Assembly: GCA_002409445.1 (NCBI GenBank)
Contig: DHNJ01000041.1
Coordinates: 5,662 to 46,647 of the forward strand
Origin: Armatimonadetes bacterium UBA5419
GTDB taxonomy: Bacteria > Armatimonadota > UBA10988
Direction: 5' to 3'
DNA length: 40,986 nucleotides
Part shown: in pieces, positions 1 to 11,351 of the stretch
Position numbering within the stretch: position 1 is the first letter of the stretch
How the letters are laid out: every line of letters begins with the position of its first letter
Made by a program: the position numbers and the translations under genes
The notes under the pieces: model-generated
Databases searched by the model: none
What the model was told of the DNA's origin: nothing
Seen by the model: only the letters and a program-made list of their open reading frames with translations

Positions 1-242
1 TGGTCGACTTCAGCGAGGGTGACCCGGCCCTGGCGGCAGGCCTCCAGCAGGGCGACGTCGTGGTCGCCGTGAACGACCAGCCCATCAAGGATCCGGGCGA
101 ACTGCGCAGCACCATCGCTCAGCAGAAGCCAGGCGAGCAGGCCCAACTGCGCATCTACCGCAACGGCCGCGAGCGGACCGTGGCCGTGCGCATCGTCCAG
201 CGGCCTGTCGGCGCCCGCGGCCAGCCCAAGCTCGGCACCTAA
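1..242 (+). CDS. HtrA/DegP-like protease, C-terminal PDZ domain (partial)
   Basis: The reading frame is open from base 3 to a TAA at 240-242, so only the last 79 or so residues are in the window. They form the second half of a PDZ domain: the run GLQQGDVVVAVNDQPI matches the core strand of PDZ domains in DegP/HtrA and site-2 proteases, followed by the helix (DPGELRSTI) and the last strand (AQLRIYRNGRERTVAVRI). In HtrA proteases this C-terminal PDZ follows a trypsin-like domain and binds unfolded C-termini in the periplasm. The protease domain lies outside the window, so the family is inferred from the PDZ and its C-terminal position. A site-2 protease or a PDZ-only protein is possible. The next gene starts 18 bases downstream on the same strand. 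Confidence 0.6.
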   Translation, partial: VDFSEGDPALAAGLQQGDVVVAVNDQPIKDPGELRSTIAQQKPGEQAQLRIYRNGRERTVAVRIVQRPVGARGQPKLGT

Positions 243-260
243 GCCCCGAGGAGATCACCT

Positions 261-680
261 GTGCCCATCGACCGCACCCTCCCCCCCGCCGAACCCACCG
301 GCCACCTCTGGTGGCTGACCGCCGACGGCTGGCAGGACCTCGGACCCGCCGCCGCCGAGCCGCGGACGACCAACGCGCTGGCCCTGACCGGCGACCTGCA
401 GCCGCCCCAGGGCTACCAGAACCGCTGGCTCTGGCTGGCCTATGAGGGCGACGTCTACCGCGCCCTCTATTTGTCGCACTACCCGCAGGGCAGCGCGCTG
501 ATCATGCACCTCAAGCTCGAGCTGACTTACACGAACGACGAGTGGACAGCGCTCCCTCCGTTGCCGGAGGACGAGTTGCTGCCGACCGCCGACCAGCTGC
601 GCGTCAAGCACTTCGGCCAGGCGTACGAGGCCGACCGGCGCATGTTCATCGGCGACCCCGACCGCATCAACCGTCAGTAG
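261..680 (+). CDS. Conserved hypothetical protein, 139 aa
   Basis: A GTG start at 261 is preceded by GAGGAG at 248-253, a good ribosome binding site, and the gene lies 18 bases after the PDZ gene, so the two are probably co-transcribed. The 139-residue product has no signal peptide or membrane segment. It is rich in Trp, Tyr and acidic residues: a WWLTADGW stretch near the N-terminus, WLWLAYEGDVYRALYLSHY in the middle and a charged C-terminus. I recognise no family. Codon use and GC resemble the neighbours, so it looks like a genuine gene. Its last 7 bases overlap the end of the convergent dehydrogenase gene. Confidence 0.65.
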   Translation: MPIDRTLPPAEPTGHLWWLTADGWQDLGPAAAEPRTTNALALTGDLQPPQGYQNRWLWLAYEGDVYRALYLSHYPQGSALIMHLKLELTYTNDEWTALPPLPEDELLPTADQLRVKHFGQAYEADRRMFIGDPDRINRQ

Positions 681-1624
681 CCCCGCTCGGCGTCCACCAG
701 GTTGAGGAGCGGCTGACCCGTTGCGTAGCGCGTCAGGTTGGCCAGGAACAGTTCCGCCTGCCGCTCGCCCGTGCGGCGCGAGTTGCCCGCGACGTGCGGC
801 GTGATGATCACGTTGTCCAGGCCCCAGAGCGGGTCGTCGGCCGCCGGCGGCTCGGGATCGGTGACGTCCAGGCCGGCCCCAGCCAACCGCCCGTCGGCCA
901 GCCGCGCGACCAGCGCCGCCTGGTCGATGACCGCCCCGCGCGCGATGTTGACCACCAGCGCGTGCGGCCGCAGCGCGTCGAGCGCCTCCGCATCGAGCAG
1001 CCCGCGCGTCTCTGGCGTCAGCGCACAGGTCACCGCCACCGCATCCGCCGCCGCGAGCATGGCCAGCAGCCCGTCGCGGCCGCTGTAGACCCGCTCGACC
1101 GGCGCCGGCGCGGGCACCGGCTCGCGGCGGTAGGCCAGGATGCGCAGGCCAAACCCCGCATGCGCCTGGCGCGCCAGCTCGCGGCCGATGTGGCCGAGGC
1201 CGATGACCGCCAGCGTGCTGCCGTGCAGCTCATCGAGCCCGCTCTGCCGTGCCCAGCGCCCCTCGGCCTGTGCCCGCAGGCTGTGGTGTAGCCCCCGCCG
1301 CAGCGCCAGCAGCAGCGCCAGAACATGCTCGGCAATCGGCACGTCAAACGCCCCAGCCCCGGTGGTCAGCACCACCTCCGGCCGCGCCGCCAAGCGCGCC
1401 AACAGCCCTTCCACCCCCGCCGACCCCGACGCCACCCACCGCAAGCGCGGCGCGTCGGCCAGCAGCACATCTAGCCACCGCGCCCCCCAGCAGACCTCGG
1501 CCGTCGGCGCCGCCGCGTGCATCTCGTCCTCGCTGCTGATAGCGGTGAACTGCGCGCCCGGCGCGGCGGCGGCGAGGCGGGGGTCATCGGGGCTGAGGGA
1601 ACCGGCGTTGAGCAAGACATGCAT
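674..1624 (-). CDS. D-2-hydroxyacid dehydrogenase family protein
   Basis: This 316-residue protein belongs to the D-isomer-specific 2-hydroxyacid dehydrogenase family (phosphoglycerate, glyoxylate or hydroxypyruvate reductases). The NAD-binding Rossmann fold starts at VIGLGHIG (about 140-147). The catalytic Arg is R229 in VVNIARGAVID, the Glu is E258 in DVTDPEPP, and the general acid is H277 in IITPHVAG, so all three active-site residues are present. An aspartate is expected after the second Rossmann strand in NAD-specific members, but here the segment reads AYRREP, which favours NADPH and a GhrA/GhrB-like glyoxylate/hydroxypyruvate reductase. That cofactor assignment is an inference. It is transcribed away from the glutaminase-like gene and overlaps the upstream unknown gene tail-to-tail by 7 bases. 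The ribosome binding site is weak; GGAGG lies rather far from the ATG. Confidence 0.85.
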   Translation of the reverse strand: MHVLLNAGSLSPDDPRLAAAAPGAQFTAISSEDEMHAAAPTAEVCWGARWLDVLLADAPRLRWVASGSAGVEGLLARLAARPEVVLTTGAGAFDVPIAEHVLALLLALRRGLHHSLRAQAEGRWARQSGLDELHGSTLAVIGLGHIGRELARQAHAGFGLRILAYRREPVPAPAPVERVYSGRDGLLAMLAAADAVAVTCALTPETRGLLDAEALDALRPHALVVNIARGAVIDQAALVARLADGRLAGAGLDVTDPEPPAADDPLWGLDNVIITPHVAGNSRRTGERQAELFLANLTRYATGQPLLNLVDAERGY

Positions 1625-1722
1625 GCGGGCATTCTATGGCCTCCGCCGCAACGCGGACAAGCCGGCCGCCGGATGTCCGGCGTGCTACCATGGCAGGGAG
1701 AGTTCACCCGGGGAGCACGCCC

Positions 1723-3774
1723 ATGTTCATCACTGTCGCCACACTGAGCCTCGCGCTACTGGCCGAGCCGGCCCTGCGGCCGCCGGCGGTGCCGTTGATC
1801 ACGACCGATCCCTACTTCAGCATCTGGTCCGCCTCGGACCACCTCTACGACACCTGGCCCAGCCACTGGACCGGGCGCGCCAACGCGCTGCAGTCGATGG
1901 TCCGCGTAGACGGGACGACGTACCGGCTGATGGGTCAGATGCCGCAGATGCAGACGGCCGAGCAGCTGTCGGTCGAGGTACTGCCGACGCGAACGATCTA
2001 CGTGCTCCAAGCCGGGCCGATCGAGGTCACGATGGTCTTCATGACCCCGGCCTTCCCCGATGACCTCGACCTGCTCAGCCGGCCGACAGGCTACCTGACC
2101 TACACGCTGCGCGCGACCGACGGCGCACGGCACAAGGTTGAGCTGTACTTCGACCACTCGGGCGAGCTGGTCATCGACAACCAGAACCAGGAGATCGTCT
2201 GGTCGCACCCGGAGATCCCGAAGCTGACGACGATCCGCATGGGCAGCGCGGCGCAGCCGGTGCTCGGCCGCAAGGGCGACGACCTGCGCATCGACTGGGG
2301 CTACCTCTACACAGCGACCCCGGACCGCGTCGACGCCCGTGTGCTGGACCACGAGACCGCGCGCTCCAGCTTCGCCGCGCGGGGCGCCCTGGCCGGCGTC
2401 TCACCCAGCCAGCCGCGGCCCGCCGGCGTCAACTGGCCGGTCGCCGCGTTCGCCTTCGACCTGGGCGAGGTCGGCCGCAACCGCGTCGACCGGCACATGA
2501 TGTTTGCCTACGATGACTACCTGAGCATCGAGTTCCTCGGCCGCCGCCTGCCCGGCTACTGGAACCGCAACGGCCTCGGCGGCGCCGGCCTGCTGCGTGC
2601 CGCGCTCGACGACTACAGCGCCATCCGTCGCCGCGCCGAGCGCTTCGATGCCGAGCTGATGCGCGACCTGACCGCCGTCGGTGGCGAGAAGTACGCGCAG
2701 ATCTGCGCACTGGCCTTCCGCCAGTCGATCGCGGGCCACAAGCTCGTCGCCGACAATGACGGCACGCCGATGTGGTTCAGCAAGGAAAACTACTCCAACG
2801 GCTGCATCGCGACCGTCGACTTGACCTACCCGACGTCGCCGCTGCCGCTGCTCTTCTCCGCGCCGCTGACCCGCGCGCTGCTGAACCCGATGATGGAGTA
2901 CGCGGCGAGCGAGCAGTGGCCGTTCCCCTTCGCGCCGCACGACATTGGCACCTACCCGCTGGCCAACGGCCAGGTCTACGGCGGCGGCGAGGAGAGCGAA
3001 GAGAACCAGATGCCGGTCGAGGAGAGCGCCAACCTCCTCATCGTCATCGCCGCCCTGGCCCACGCCGAGGGCGACGCCTCCTACGCCGAGCAGCACTGGC
3101 CGCTGCTGACCCAGTGGGCCGAGTACCTGCGCGACAACGGCATCGACCCGGGCAATCAGCTCTGCACCGACGACTTCGCCGGCCACCTGGCGCACAACAC
3201 CAACCTGGCGATGAAGGCCGTCGTCGCGCTGGCCGGCTACGCGCGGCTCTGCGGTCTGCGCGGCCTGTCGGCCGAGGCGCAGCAGTGGCGCCAGATCGCC
3301 GCCGACGGTGTGCAGTCGGTCCTCGCCGCCAGCGACGATGGCGACCATTACCGCTTGGCCTTCGACCTGCCCGACACCTGGAGCATGAAGTACAACCTCG
3401 TCTGGGACAAGCTGCTCAGCCTAGATCTCCTCCCACCCGAGGTCGTGGCAAAGGAGATCGCCTACTACCGCACACAGCTACAGCCCTACGGCCTCCCGCT
3501 GGACAACCGCAGCCTGTACACCAAGACCGACTGGACGGTCTGGGTGGCGACGATGGCCGCCAACGAAGACGACTGGAACGCGCTAATCGACCCGATCTGG
3601 CTGATGCTGCAGGAGACCGAGAGCCGCGTGCCGTTCACCGATTGGTACTGGACCAACGACGCCAAGCAGCGCGGTTTCCAGGCGCGGCCGGTGATCGGCG
3701 GCGTGTTCATCAAGATGCTCGACGACTCCGCGCTGTGGGCCAAGTGGCGAGCGCGTGCCGCCGCGGCCAAGTAG
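1723..3774 (+). CDS. Secreted glutaminase-like protein (DUF4965/DUF5127/DUF1793 family)
   Basis: I place the start at ATG 1723, not at an upstream in-frame ATG at 1636, because GGGGAG at 1710-1715 is well spaced and a signal peptide then begins at residue 1 (MFITVATLSLALLAEPA). The mature protein, about 665 residues, begins with PLITTDPYFSIWS, the hallmark N-terminus of the fungal GtaA glutaminase family and its bacterial relatives. The middle carries FSKENYSNGCIATVDLTYP and later ENQMPVEESANLLI, typical of the alpha-helical barrel domain of this family. The predicted role is an extracytoplasmic amidohydrolase. The fungal members release glutamate from glutamine, but bacterial substrates are mostly untested. 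It lies between a divergent dehydrogenase gene and pabB, whose predicted start overlaps its end by 20 bases. Confidence 0.82.
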   Translation: MFITVATLSLALLAEPALRPPAVPLITTDPYFSIWSASDHLYDTWPSHWTGRANALQSMVRVDGTTYRLMGQMPQMQTAEQLSVEVLPTRTIYVLQAGPIEVTMVFMTPAFPDDLDLLSRPTGYLTYTLRATDGARHKVELYFDHSGELVIDNQNQEIVWSHPEIPKLTTIRMGSAAQPVLGRKGDDLRIDWGYLYTATPDRVDARVLDHETARSSFAARGALAGVSPSQPRPAGVNWPVAAFAFDLGEVGRNRVDRHMMFAYDDYLSIEFLGRRLPGYWNRNGLGGAGLLRAALDDYSAIRRRAERFDAELMRDLTAVGGEKYAQICALAFRQSIAGHKLVADNDGTPMWFSKENYSNGCIATVDLTYPTSPLPLLFSAPLTRALLNPMMEYAASEQWPFPFAPHDIGTYPLANGQVYGGGEESEENQMPVEESANLLIVIAALAHAEGDASYAEQHWPLLTQWAEYLRDNGIDPGNQLCTDDFAGHLAHNTNLAMKAVVALAGYARLCGLRGLSAEAQQWRQIAADGVQSVLAASDDGDHYRLAFDLPDTWSMKYNLVWDKLLSLDLLPPEVVAKEIAYYRTQLQPYGLPLDNRSLYTKTDWTVWVATMAANEDDWNALIDPIWLMLQETESRVPFTDWYWTNDAKQRGFQARPVIGGVFIKMLDDSALWAKWRARAAAAK

Positions 3775-5518
3775 CCGCTTGCGTCCCGCTCCCACCGAGC
3801 CGTGGCTGGCCGCTGACCGCGAGCGCGGCCGCTGGTTGCGCGGCGTAGAGCCATTCGCCGAACTGCGCGCCCAGCAGCCCGCCGACGTCCCGCCGCTGCT
3901 GGCCGAGGCCGAGCGGCTGGCCGCGGGCGGTGCCTGGCTGATCGGGCTGCTGAGCTTCGAGGCGGTCGCCGCCTTCGCACCGCTGGCCGGCGCGCTGCAG
4001 CGGCCGCGCGGCGACTTCCCGTTGGCCTGGTTCCGCGCATACCGCGACGTCGCCTGGCTGCCTGCTCCGCCCCGCCCGACCGGCTGCGCTGAGGTCGGCC
4101 CGCTCCAGCCTGACTGGGACTACGCCGCCTACCAGCGACGCTTCGATCGCACGCGCGAGTACATCGCCGCAGGCGACATCTACCAGGTGAACCTCACCTT
4201 CCCGCGCCGCGCCGCGTTCGCCGGCGATCCCTACGCCCTCGCCCACCAGCTCTGGTCGCTCGCCGGCCCGTGCTACGGGGCGTACATTGCCGACGAGCGC
4301 TGGGCCGTTGGCTCGTCCTCGCCCGAGCTGTTTTTCACGCGCGCTGGCGACTGGCTGACCACTCGGCCCATGAAGGGCACCCGCCCGCGCGGTCGCTGGC
4401 CGGCGGAGGACGACAGCCTCGCCGAGCAGCTAGCGCTGTCGGCCAAGGACCGCGCCGAAAACCTGATGATCGTGGACCTCCTCCGCAACGACCTCGGCCG
4501 CATCGCCACCCCCGGCAGCGTGCGCGTGACCGAGCCGTTCACCCTCGAGGCCTACCCCACCGTCTGGCAGCAGACGACCACCGTCCGCGCACGCTCCGGC
4601 GTCTCGCTGGCCGACGCCTTCGCCGCGCTCTTCCCCTGCGCCTCGGTCATCGGCGCGCCCAAGTACCGCGCCCTGCAGATCATCGGTGAGCTCGAGCCCA
4701 CGCCGCGCAACGCCTACTGTGGGGCCATCGGCTGGGTCGGCCCAGGGCGCCAGGCATCCTTCGGCGTCGCCATCCGCACCGCCCAGATCGACCGCGGCAC
4801 CGGCACGCTGCGCTTCGATACCGGTAGCGGCCTGGTCTGGGACTCAACCGCGGTGGACGAATACGCCGAGTGCGCGCAGAAGGCTGCGGTGCTCACCGCG
4901 TCGCGTGAGCTGTTTGACCTCCTGGAGACACTGCGCTGGCGGCCTGGCGAGGGCTACTTCCTGCTCGACGCCCACCTGGACCGGCTGCGCGACAGCGCCG
5001 CGATGCTCAGCTTCGTCTTCGATTGGTCAACGATCGCCGGGGCTCTCGATGCCGCCGCTCACGGGTGGTCCACCGCACAGCGCGTGCGTCTCACCCTCAC
5101 CGCCCTCGGCCGACCGACGGTCACGGCGGCACCTCTGTCGCCACTGCCCGCGCCCTACACCGCGCGCCTAGCGCCAACAGCGGTCGACCCCGCCGACCGC
5201 CGCCTCTTTCACAAGACCACCGCCCGCGCCCGCTACGACGCCGCTCGCGCCACCGCCGACGCCAGCGACGCTCTCCTCCACAACACCGCCGGCGAGGCTA
5301 CCGAGTTCACCATCGGCAACCTCGTCTTCGAGCGCGACGGCCAGCGCTACACCCCGCCGCTGCGCTGCGGCCTCCTACCGGGCGTCTTCCGCGCCCACCT
5401 GCTCGCGACCGGCGCCGTGCGCGAGGCGCCGCTGCGGGTCGATGAGATCGGTGCCGTCGACCGCCTCTGGATGGTCAACGCCGTCCGCGAGTGGGTGCCG
5501 GTGACCTGGCTCGGGTAG
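3755..5518 (+). CDS. pabB: Aminodeoxychorismate synthase component I fused to 4-amino-4-deoxychorismate lyase
   Basis: This 587-residue protein is a fusion of PabB (about 1-385) and PabC (about 390-587), which convert chorismate plus ammonia to aminodeoxychorismate and then to p-aminobenzoate for folate. The PabB half shows the chorismate-binding signatures GDIYQVNLTFPRR, PMKGTRPRGRW and CASVIGAPK, and the acidic cluster DEYAEC near its end. The PabC half has the PLP lysine in LFHKTTARARYD and the fold-type IV signature LLHNTAGEATEFTIGNLV. The amidotransferase PabA is not in the window. The start is uncertain: the GTG at 3755 lies inside the previous gene and has no clear ribosome binding site, and a TTG at 3779, just past that gene's stop, is an alternative. 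The radical SAM gene follows. Confidence 0.9.
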   Translation: MPPRPSSRLRPAPTEPWLAADRERGRWLRGVEPFAELRAQQPADVPPLLAEAERLAAGGAWLIGLLSFEAVAAFAPLAGALQRPRGDFPLAWFRAYRDVAWLPAPPRPTGCAEVGPLQPDWDYAAYQRRFDRTREYIAAGDIYQVNLTFPRRAAFAGDPYALAHQLWSLAGPCYGAYIADERWAVGSSSPELFFTRAGDWLTTRPMKGTRPRGRWPAEDDSLAEQLALSAKDRAENLMIVDLLRNDLGRIATPGSVRVTEPFTLEAYPTVWQQTTTVRARSGVSLADAFAALFPCASVIGAPKYRALQIIGELEPTPRNAYCGAIGWVGPGRQASFGVAIRTAQIDRGTGTLRFDTGSGLVWDSTAVDEYAECAQKAAVLTASRELFDLLETLRWRPGEGYFLLDAHLDRLRDSAAMLSFVFDWSTIAGALDAAAHGWSTAQRVRLTLTALGRPTVTAAPLSPLPAPYTARLAPTAVDPADRRLFHKTTARARYDAARATADASDALLHNTAGEATEFTIGNLVFERDGQRYTPPLRCGLLPGVFRAHLLATGAVREAPLRVDEIGAVDRLWMVNAVREWVPVTWLG

Positions 5519-5566
5519 GTGTCTGATGCGGTGGTGTGGTACGGTCGACTGCGGGAGACGCCTGCG

Positions 5567-6562
5567 ATGAGCGATGCCCATATCCGCCATACGCTCGATG
5601 CCGCCTGGGACGGGGTCGCCCCCGGGCGCGAACAGTGCGTGGAGTTGCTGCGCTATCCGGCGGTGTCGCCCGAGGCGGCGTTGACCCGTGCGGTGGCCGA
5701 CTCGGTCTCTCGCCGCCGCTTCGCGGGCCAGGCGATGCTCCTGGGGCAGATCGGCATCGCCACCGACGAGTGCCCCGGCGGCTGCGGGTTCTGCGTCTTC
5801 GGCCAAGGCCACGCGCTGTTCGATGTAACCGCCCTCGACCGCGCCGAGCTGCTGCAGCGCTCCAAGGCCTTCGCCGACTCGGGCCAGCTCTACGCCCTGT
5901 TCCTCATGACCATGCACGACTTCGACCGCGAGGCGCTGCTCGACGACGTCGCCGCCGTCCGCGCGGCCATCCCGGCGCAGACACGCCTGGTGGCCAACAT
6001 CGGCGACTGCGAGCGCGAGTACTGGCGCGACCTGCGCGAAGCAGGGCTGTCCGGCGCCTACCACGTCCTGCGCCTGCGCGAGGGCACCGACACCTCCCTC
6101 GACCCCGCCGCGCGTAAGAGCACCATCGCCGCCCTCCGCGACGAGGGGCTCGACTGGTACTACTGCTGCGAGCCCATCGGCCCCGAGCACACGCCCGAGG
6201 AACTGGTCGAGCAGATGTTCTTCGGCCTCGACCACGAGTGCTTCCAGCACGCGGCCATGCGCCGCGTCTGCCAGCCGAACCTACCACTCGCGGTCCACGG
6301 CCAGATCAGCGAACTGCGCCTGGCCCAGGTCGTCGCCGTGGTCACGCTGGCCATGCAGGCCAGCCCAAGTCTGCGCAGCATCGCCGTCCACGAGCCGAAC
6401 GTACTCGGCCTCTGCAGCGGCGCCAACACCGTCTATGCGGAGACCGGCGCCAACCCGCGCGACACCGCCGCCGACACCGCCGGCCACCGCGGCCTCGACG
6501 TCAACGGCGCGGCGGCGATGGTCGCCGAGGTCGGCTGGACGGAACTGATGCAGGGCGCGTAG
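5567..6562 (+). CDS. BioB-like radical SAM protein of unknown substrate
   Basis: The start is ATG 5567, with GGGAGA at 5553-5558; an earlier GTG at 5519 lacks a ribosome binding site. The 331-residue protein carries a CxxxCxxC cluster, C69, C73 and C76, in ATDECPGGCGFCVFG, which binds the 4Fe-4S cluster and S-adenosylmethionine. The C-terminal part (LCSGANTVYAETGANPRD) resembles the biotin synthase C-terminal strand that ends in a GANS-like motif. A biotin synthase would also use a second, 2Fe-2S cluster; cysteines at YYCCEP and RRVCQP could serve it, but the surrounding signature motifs differ from true BioB. No bioA, bioD or bioF gene is nearby. Biotin synthase, HydE/PylB-like maturases and an unstudied subfamily are all possible. 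It lies 48 bases after pabB and is probably co-transcribed. Confidence 0.75.
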   Translation: MSDAHIRHTLDAAWDGVAPGREQCVELLRYPAVSPEAALTRAVADSVSRRRFAGQAMLLGQIGIATDECPGGCGFCVFGQGHALFDVTALDRAELLQRSKAFADSGQLYALFLMTMHDFDREALLDDVAAVRAAIPAQTRLVANIGDCEREYWRDLREAGLSGAYHVLRLREGTDTSLDPAARKSTIAALRDEGLDWYYCCEPIGPEHTPEELVEQMFFGLDHECFQHAAMRRVCQPNLPLAVHGQISELRLAQVVAVVTLAMQASPSLRSIAVHEPNVLGLCSGANTVYAETGANPRDTAADTAGHRGLDVNGAAAMVAEVGWTELMQGA

Positions 6563-6676
6563 CCGGCGCAGGCGTAGCCATGCAAGGCCAGCTTGCAGGC
6601 CGGAGCTCCGTTACGCCGCAGGCCACTTGGTTGGTCCTGCCTAGGTGGGGACCAGCAGCACCGCCGCTACTCGGTC
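6563..6676. other. Convergent intergenic gap, two weak hairpins
   Basis: The gap separates the convergent radical SAM and carB genes. It contains TGCAAG-GCCAG-CTTGCA at 6581-6597, a perfect 6-bp stem with a 5-base loop, and a second 6-bp stem, TGGTCC...GGACCA, at 6632-6654. Neither is followed by a T-run on either strand, so a role in transcription end is only suggested by position. Confidence 0.35.
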
Positions 6677-9871
<3,195 letters not shown>

Positions 9872-9970
9872 GGCGATTCCTTCCTTGTCCGGGGACACGG
9901 CGGCGCGATGGGTCGTAACCCTCTGCCTGCGCGCTACCCCGCAGACTCTACCACTGGAGTCGGCTATCGC

Positions 9971-10762
9971 CTAGCGCGGCACACCGATCAGCCCCCACTG
10001 ACGCCCGGATCTAGCGCCATCGCGACGGTGCGAATAGTACAGTGATGAGGCCCCCGCGGTGCACGACGCGGCCGCGTCGACTCGCCACACACCGAGCCGC
10101 GCAAGCTCCGCGATGGCCGCGCCGTGCAGGTCCAAGTGATGGCGATCGTCGCGGCCCGGCCGCACGTGCGCCGAGTCGAAATGCCGCGCCACCTCGGGGC
10201 CAACCTCGTAAGCCACCGCGCCGATCCCCGGTCCCAGCGCCGCGCTCAGCTCGCCCGGCGCGCAGCCCGCCGTCGCGCACAAGCGCCCCACCCCCGTGGC
10301 GATGATGCCCGCCGCCTGCCCCCGCCAGCCGCAATGCAGCGCCGCGACACGCCGGCCGCCCGGTGCGGCGAGCAGCAGCAGCGGGCAATCCGCCCCACGC
10401 ACGCTGAGCCAGGTGCCGGGTGTACCGCTCACCAGCCCGTCGGCCGCCGGCCCCTCGCGTTCGTCCGCGTCGCCGGCCAGCGCCACGTCGCCGTCGACCA
10501 CCTCCGCCCCATGCACCTGCGCCACCGCGCGCACGTCGGGCAGGCAGAAGCCGAGCGCCGCGGCCACACGCGCGCGGTTCAGCGTGACGTGCCGCGGGTC
10601 GTCCCCGGTCGCACGGCCAAGGTTAAGGCCGGCGAAGCTGCCGCAGCTCACTCCGCCCAGGCGCGTGGTGAAGGCGTGAGGCACGCCCGCCTCGGCCAGG
10701 GCGGGCGAAACGAGGAACAGCAAACCGGCGCGCGCCTCGGCGCGGAGGGCTTGGACGGTCAC
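9971..10762 (-). CDS. pgeF: Peptidoglycan editing factor PgeF / YfiH-type purine nucleoside phosphorylase
   Basis: This is a 263-residue protein of the YfiH/DUF152 (multi-copper 'polyphenol oxidase'-like) family. The zinc-binding active-site residues are visible: H84 in VAQVHGAEV, C126 in GADCPLLLL and H143 in ALHCGWRG, with further family motifs GPGIGAVAYEVG and CTAGASSLYYSHRRDG. Family members have been assigned purine nucleoside phosphorylase/adenosine deaminase activity, and the E. coli protein removes mis-incorporated L-serine from peptidoglycan precursors. The GTG start at 10762 overlaps the nrdR stop (GTGA), which means translational coupling. The nrdR-pgeF pair suggests a nucleotide-related role. 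Confidence 0.9.
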   Translation of the reverse strand: MTVQALRAEARAGLLFLVSPALAEAGVPHAFTTRLGGVSCGSFAGLNLGRATGDDPRHVTLNRARVAAALGFCLPDVRAVAQVHGAEVVDGDVALAGDADEREGPAADGLVSGTPGTWLSVRGADCPLLLLAAPGGRRVAALHCGWRGQAAGIIATGVGRLCATAGCAPGELSAALGPGIGAVAYEVGPEVARHFDSAHVRPGRDDRHHLDLHGAAIAELARLGVWRVDAAASCTAGASSLYYSHRRDGARSGRQWGLIGVPR

Positions 10763-11229
10763 GTGGTCTCAGGCTCCGTGCCGCCCAACTCCTGCGCCTC
10801 GGTCAGGAACTGCTCGGCGCTGTCGAACTCACGGTTGACCGAGGCGAAGCGCAGGTAGGCCACCTCGTCGAGCTCGCGCAGGTGCTTGAGGACCAGCGTG
10901 CTCAACTCCTCCACCGCGACGGTCCGCCGCGAACCGCGCCGTAGTTCAGCCTCGAGGTTGGCGACGAGGCGATCGATGCGTTCGGGTGAGATCGGTCGTT
11001 TGGTGCAGGCGCGCTCGACCCCACGCCGGATCTTGGCGCCATCGAAGGCCTGCCGGCGGCCATCCTTCTTGACCACCACCAGCACGCGCTGCTCGATGCG
11101 CTCGTAGGTCGTGAAGCGCCAACGGCAAGCATCGGCCAGACACTCGCGCCGGCGCCGGATGGACTCGCCATCGTCAGCCGTGCGGGTATCGAGCACTCGA
11201 CTCTCGGCACCGCAGACTGGACAGTTCAT
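10759..11229 (-). CDS. nrdR: Transcriptional repressor NrdR (ribonucleotide reductase regulator)
   Basis: NrdR represses ribonucleotide reductase genes and senses dATP/ATP. The 156-residue protein has the N-terminal zinc ribbon (MNCPVCGAESRVLDTR), the DNA-binding arginine helix IRRRREC, RFTTYERIE, and an ATP-cone domain (about 48-140) with KKDGRRQAFDGAKIRRGV and VAYLRFASVNREF. One detail departs from the family: the second zinc half reads CLADAC, giving CX2C and CX4C (C3, C6, C30, C35) in place of CX2C twice, and the insertion of two residues sits before RFTTYE. A weak GGAAG site precedes the ATG. It heads the minus-strand unit nrdR-pgeF-(carB) and faces the FAD oxidoreductase gene across a 122-base gap. 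Confidence 0.95.
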   Translation of the reverse strand: MNCPVCGAESRVLDTRTADDGESIRRRRECLADACRWRFTTYERIEQRVLVVVKKDGRRQAFDGAKIRRGVERACTKRPISPERIDRLVANLEAELRRGSRRTVAVEELSTLVLKHLRELDEVAYLRFASVNREFDSAEQFLTEAQELGGTEPETT

Positions 11230-11351
11230 AGGCTTCCGTCGTGGGCAGCCACGGACGACGGCCCCGCGACATATCTATTGTACGACGCGCACGCGCCGCC
11301 GACCAGGGCCGGGCTGGCAGGAGAAGCGCCCCGACCGGCGAAGCCGCCGGC
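11230..11351. promoter_or_regulatory. Divergent promoter region between nrdR and the FAD oxidoreductase
   Basis: The 122-base gap has one AT-rich island, ACATATCTATTGTAC at 11269-11283, in an otherwise GC-rich stretch. On the minus strand it reads TACAAT at 11282-11277, a fair -10 box for nrdR. No convincing -35 hexamer is seen. I see no clear NrdR box (two 16-base palindromes with ACA...TGT ends). Confidence 0.35.

Noticed and set aside
2401..3348. Long minus-strand frame opposite the glutaminase-like gene
   Set aside because: Composition is Val/Gly/Arg-rich, typical of the antisense of high-GC genes; the plus-strand gene has strong family motifs.
5519..5566. GTG 5519 as start of the radical SAM gene
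   Set aside because: No ribosome binding site precedes it, and ATG 5567 has GGGAGA at the right distance; the extra 16 residues show no family similarity.
6581..6597. TGCAAG/CTTGCA hairpin as a strong terminator
   Set aside because: The stem has only 6 pairs and no T-run follows on either strand, so it is kept only as a weak element of the convergent gap.
11269..11283. AT-rich ACA...TGT sequence as an NrdR box
   Set aside because: The arms are ACA and TGT but the spacing is 7 bases, not the 10 of the known 16-base box, and only one copy is present where paired boxes are expected.
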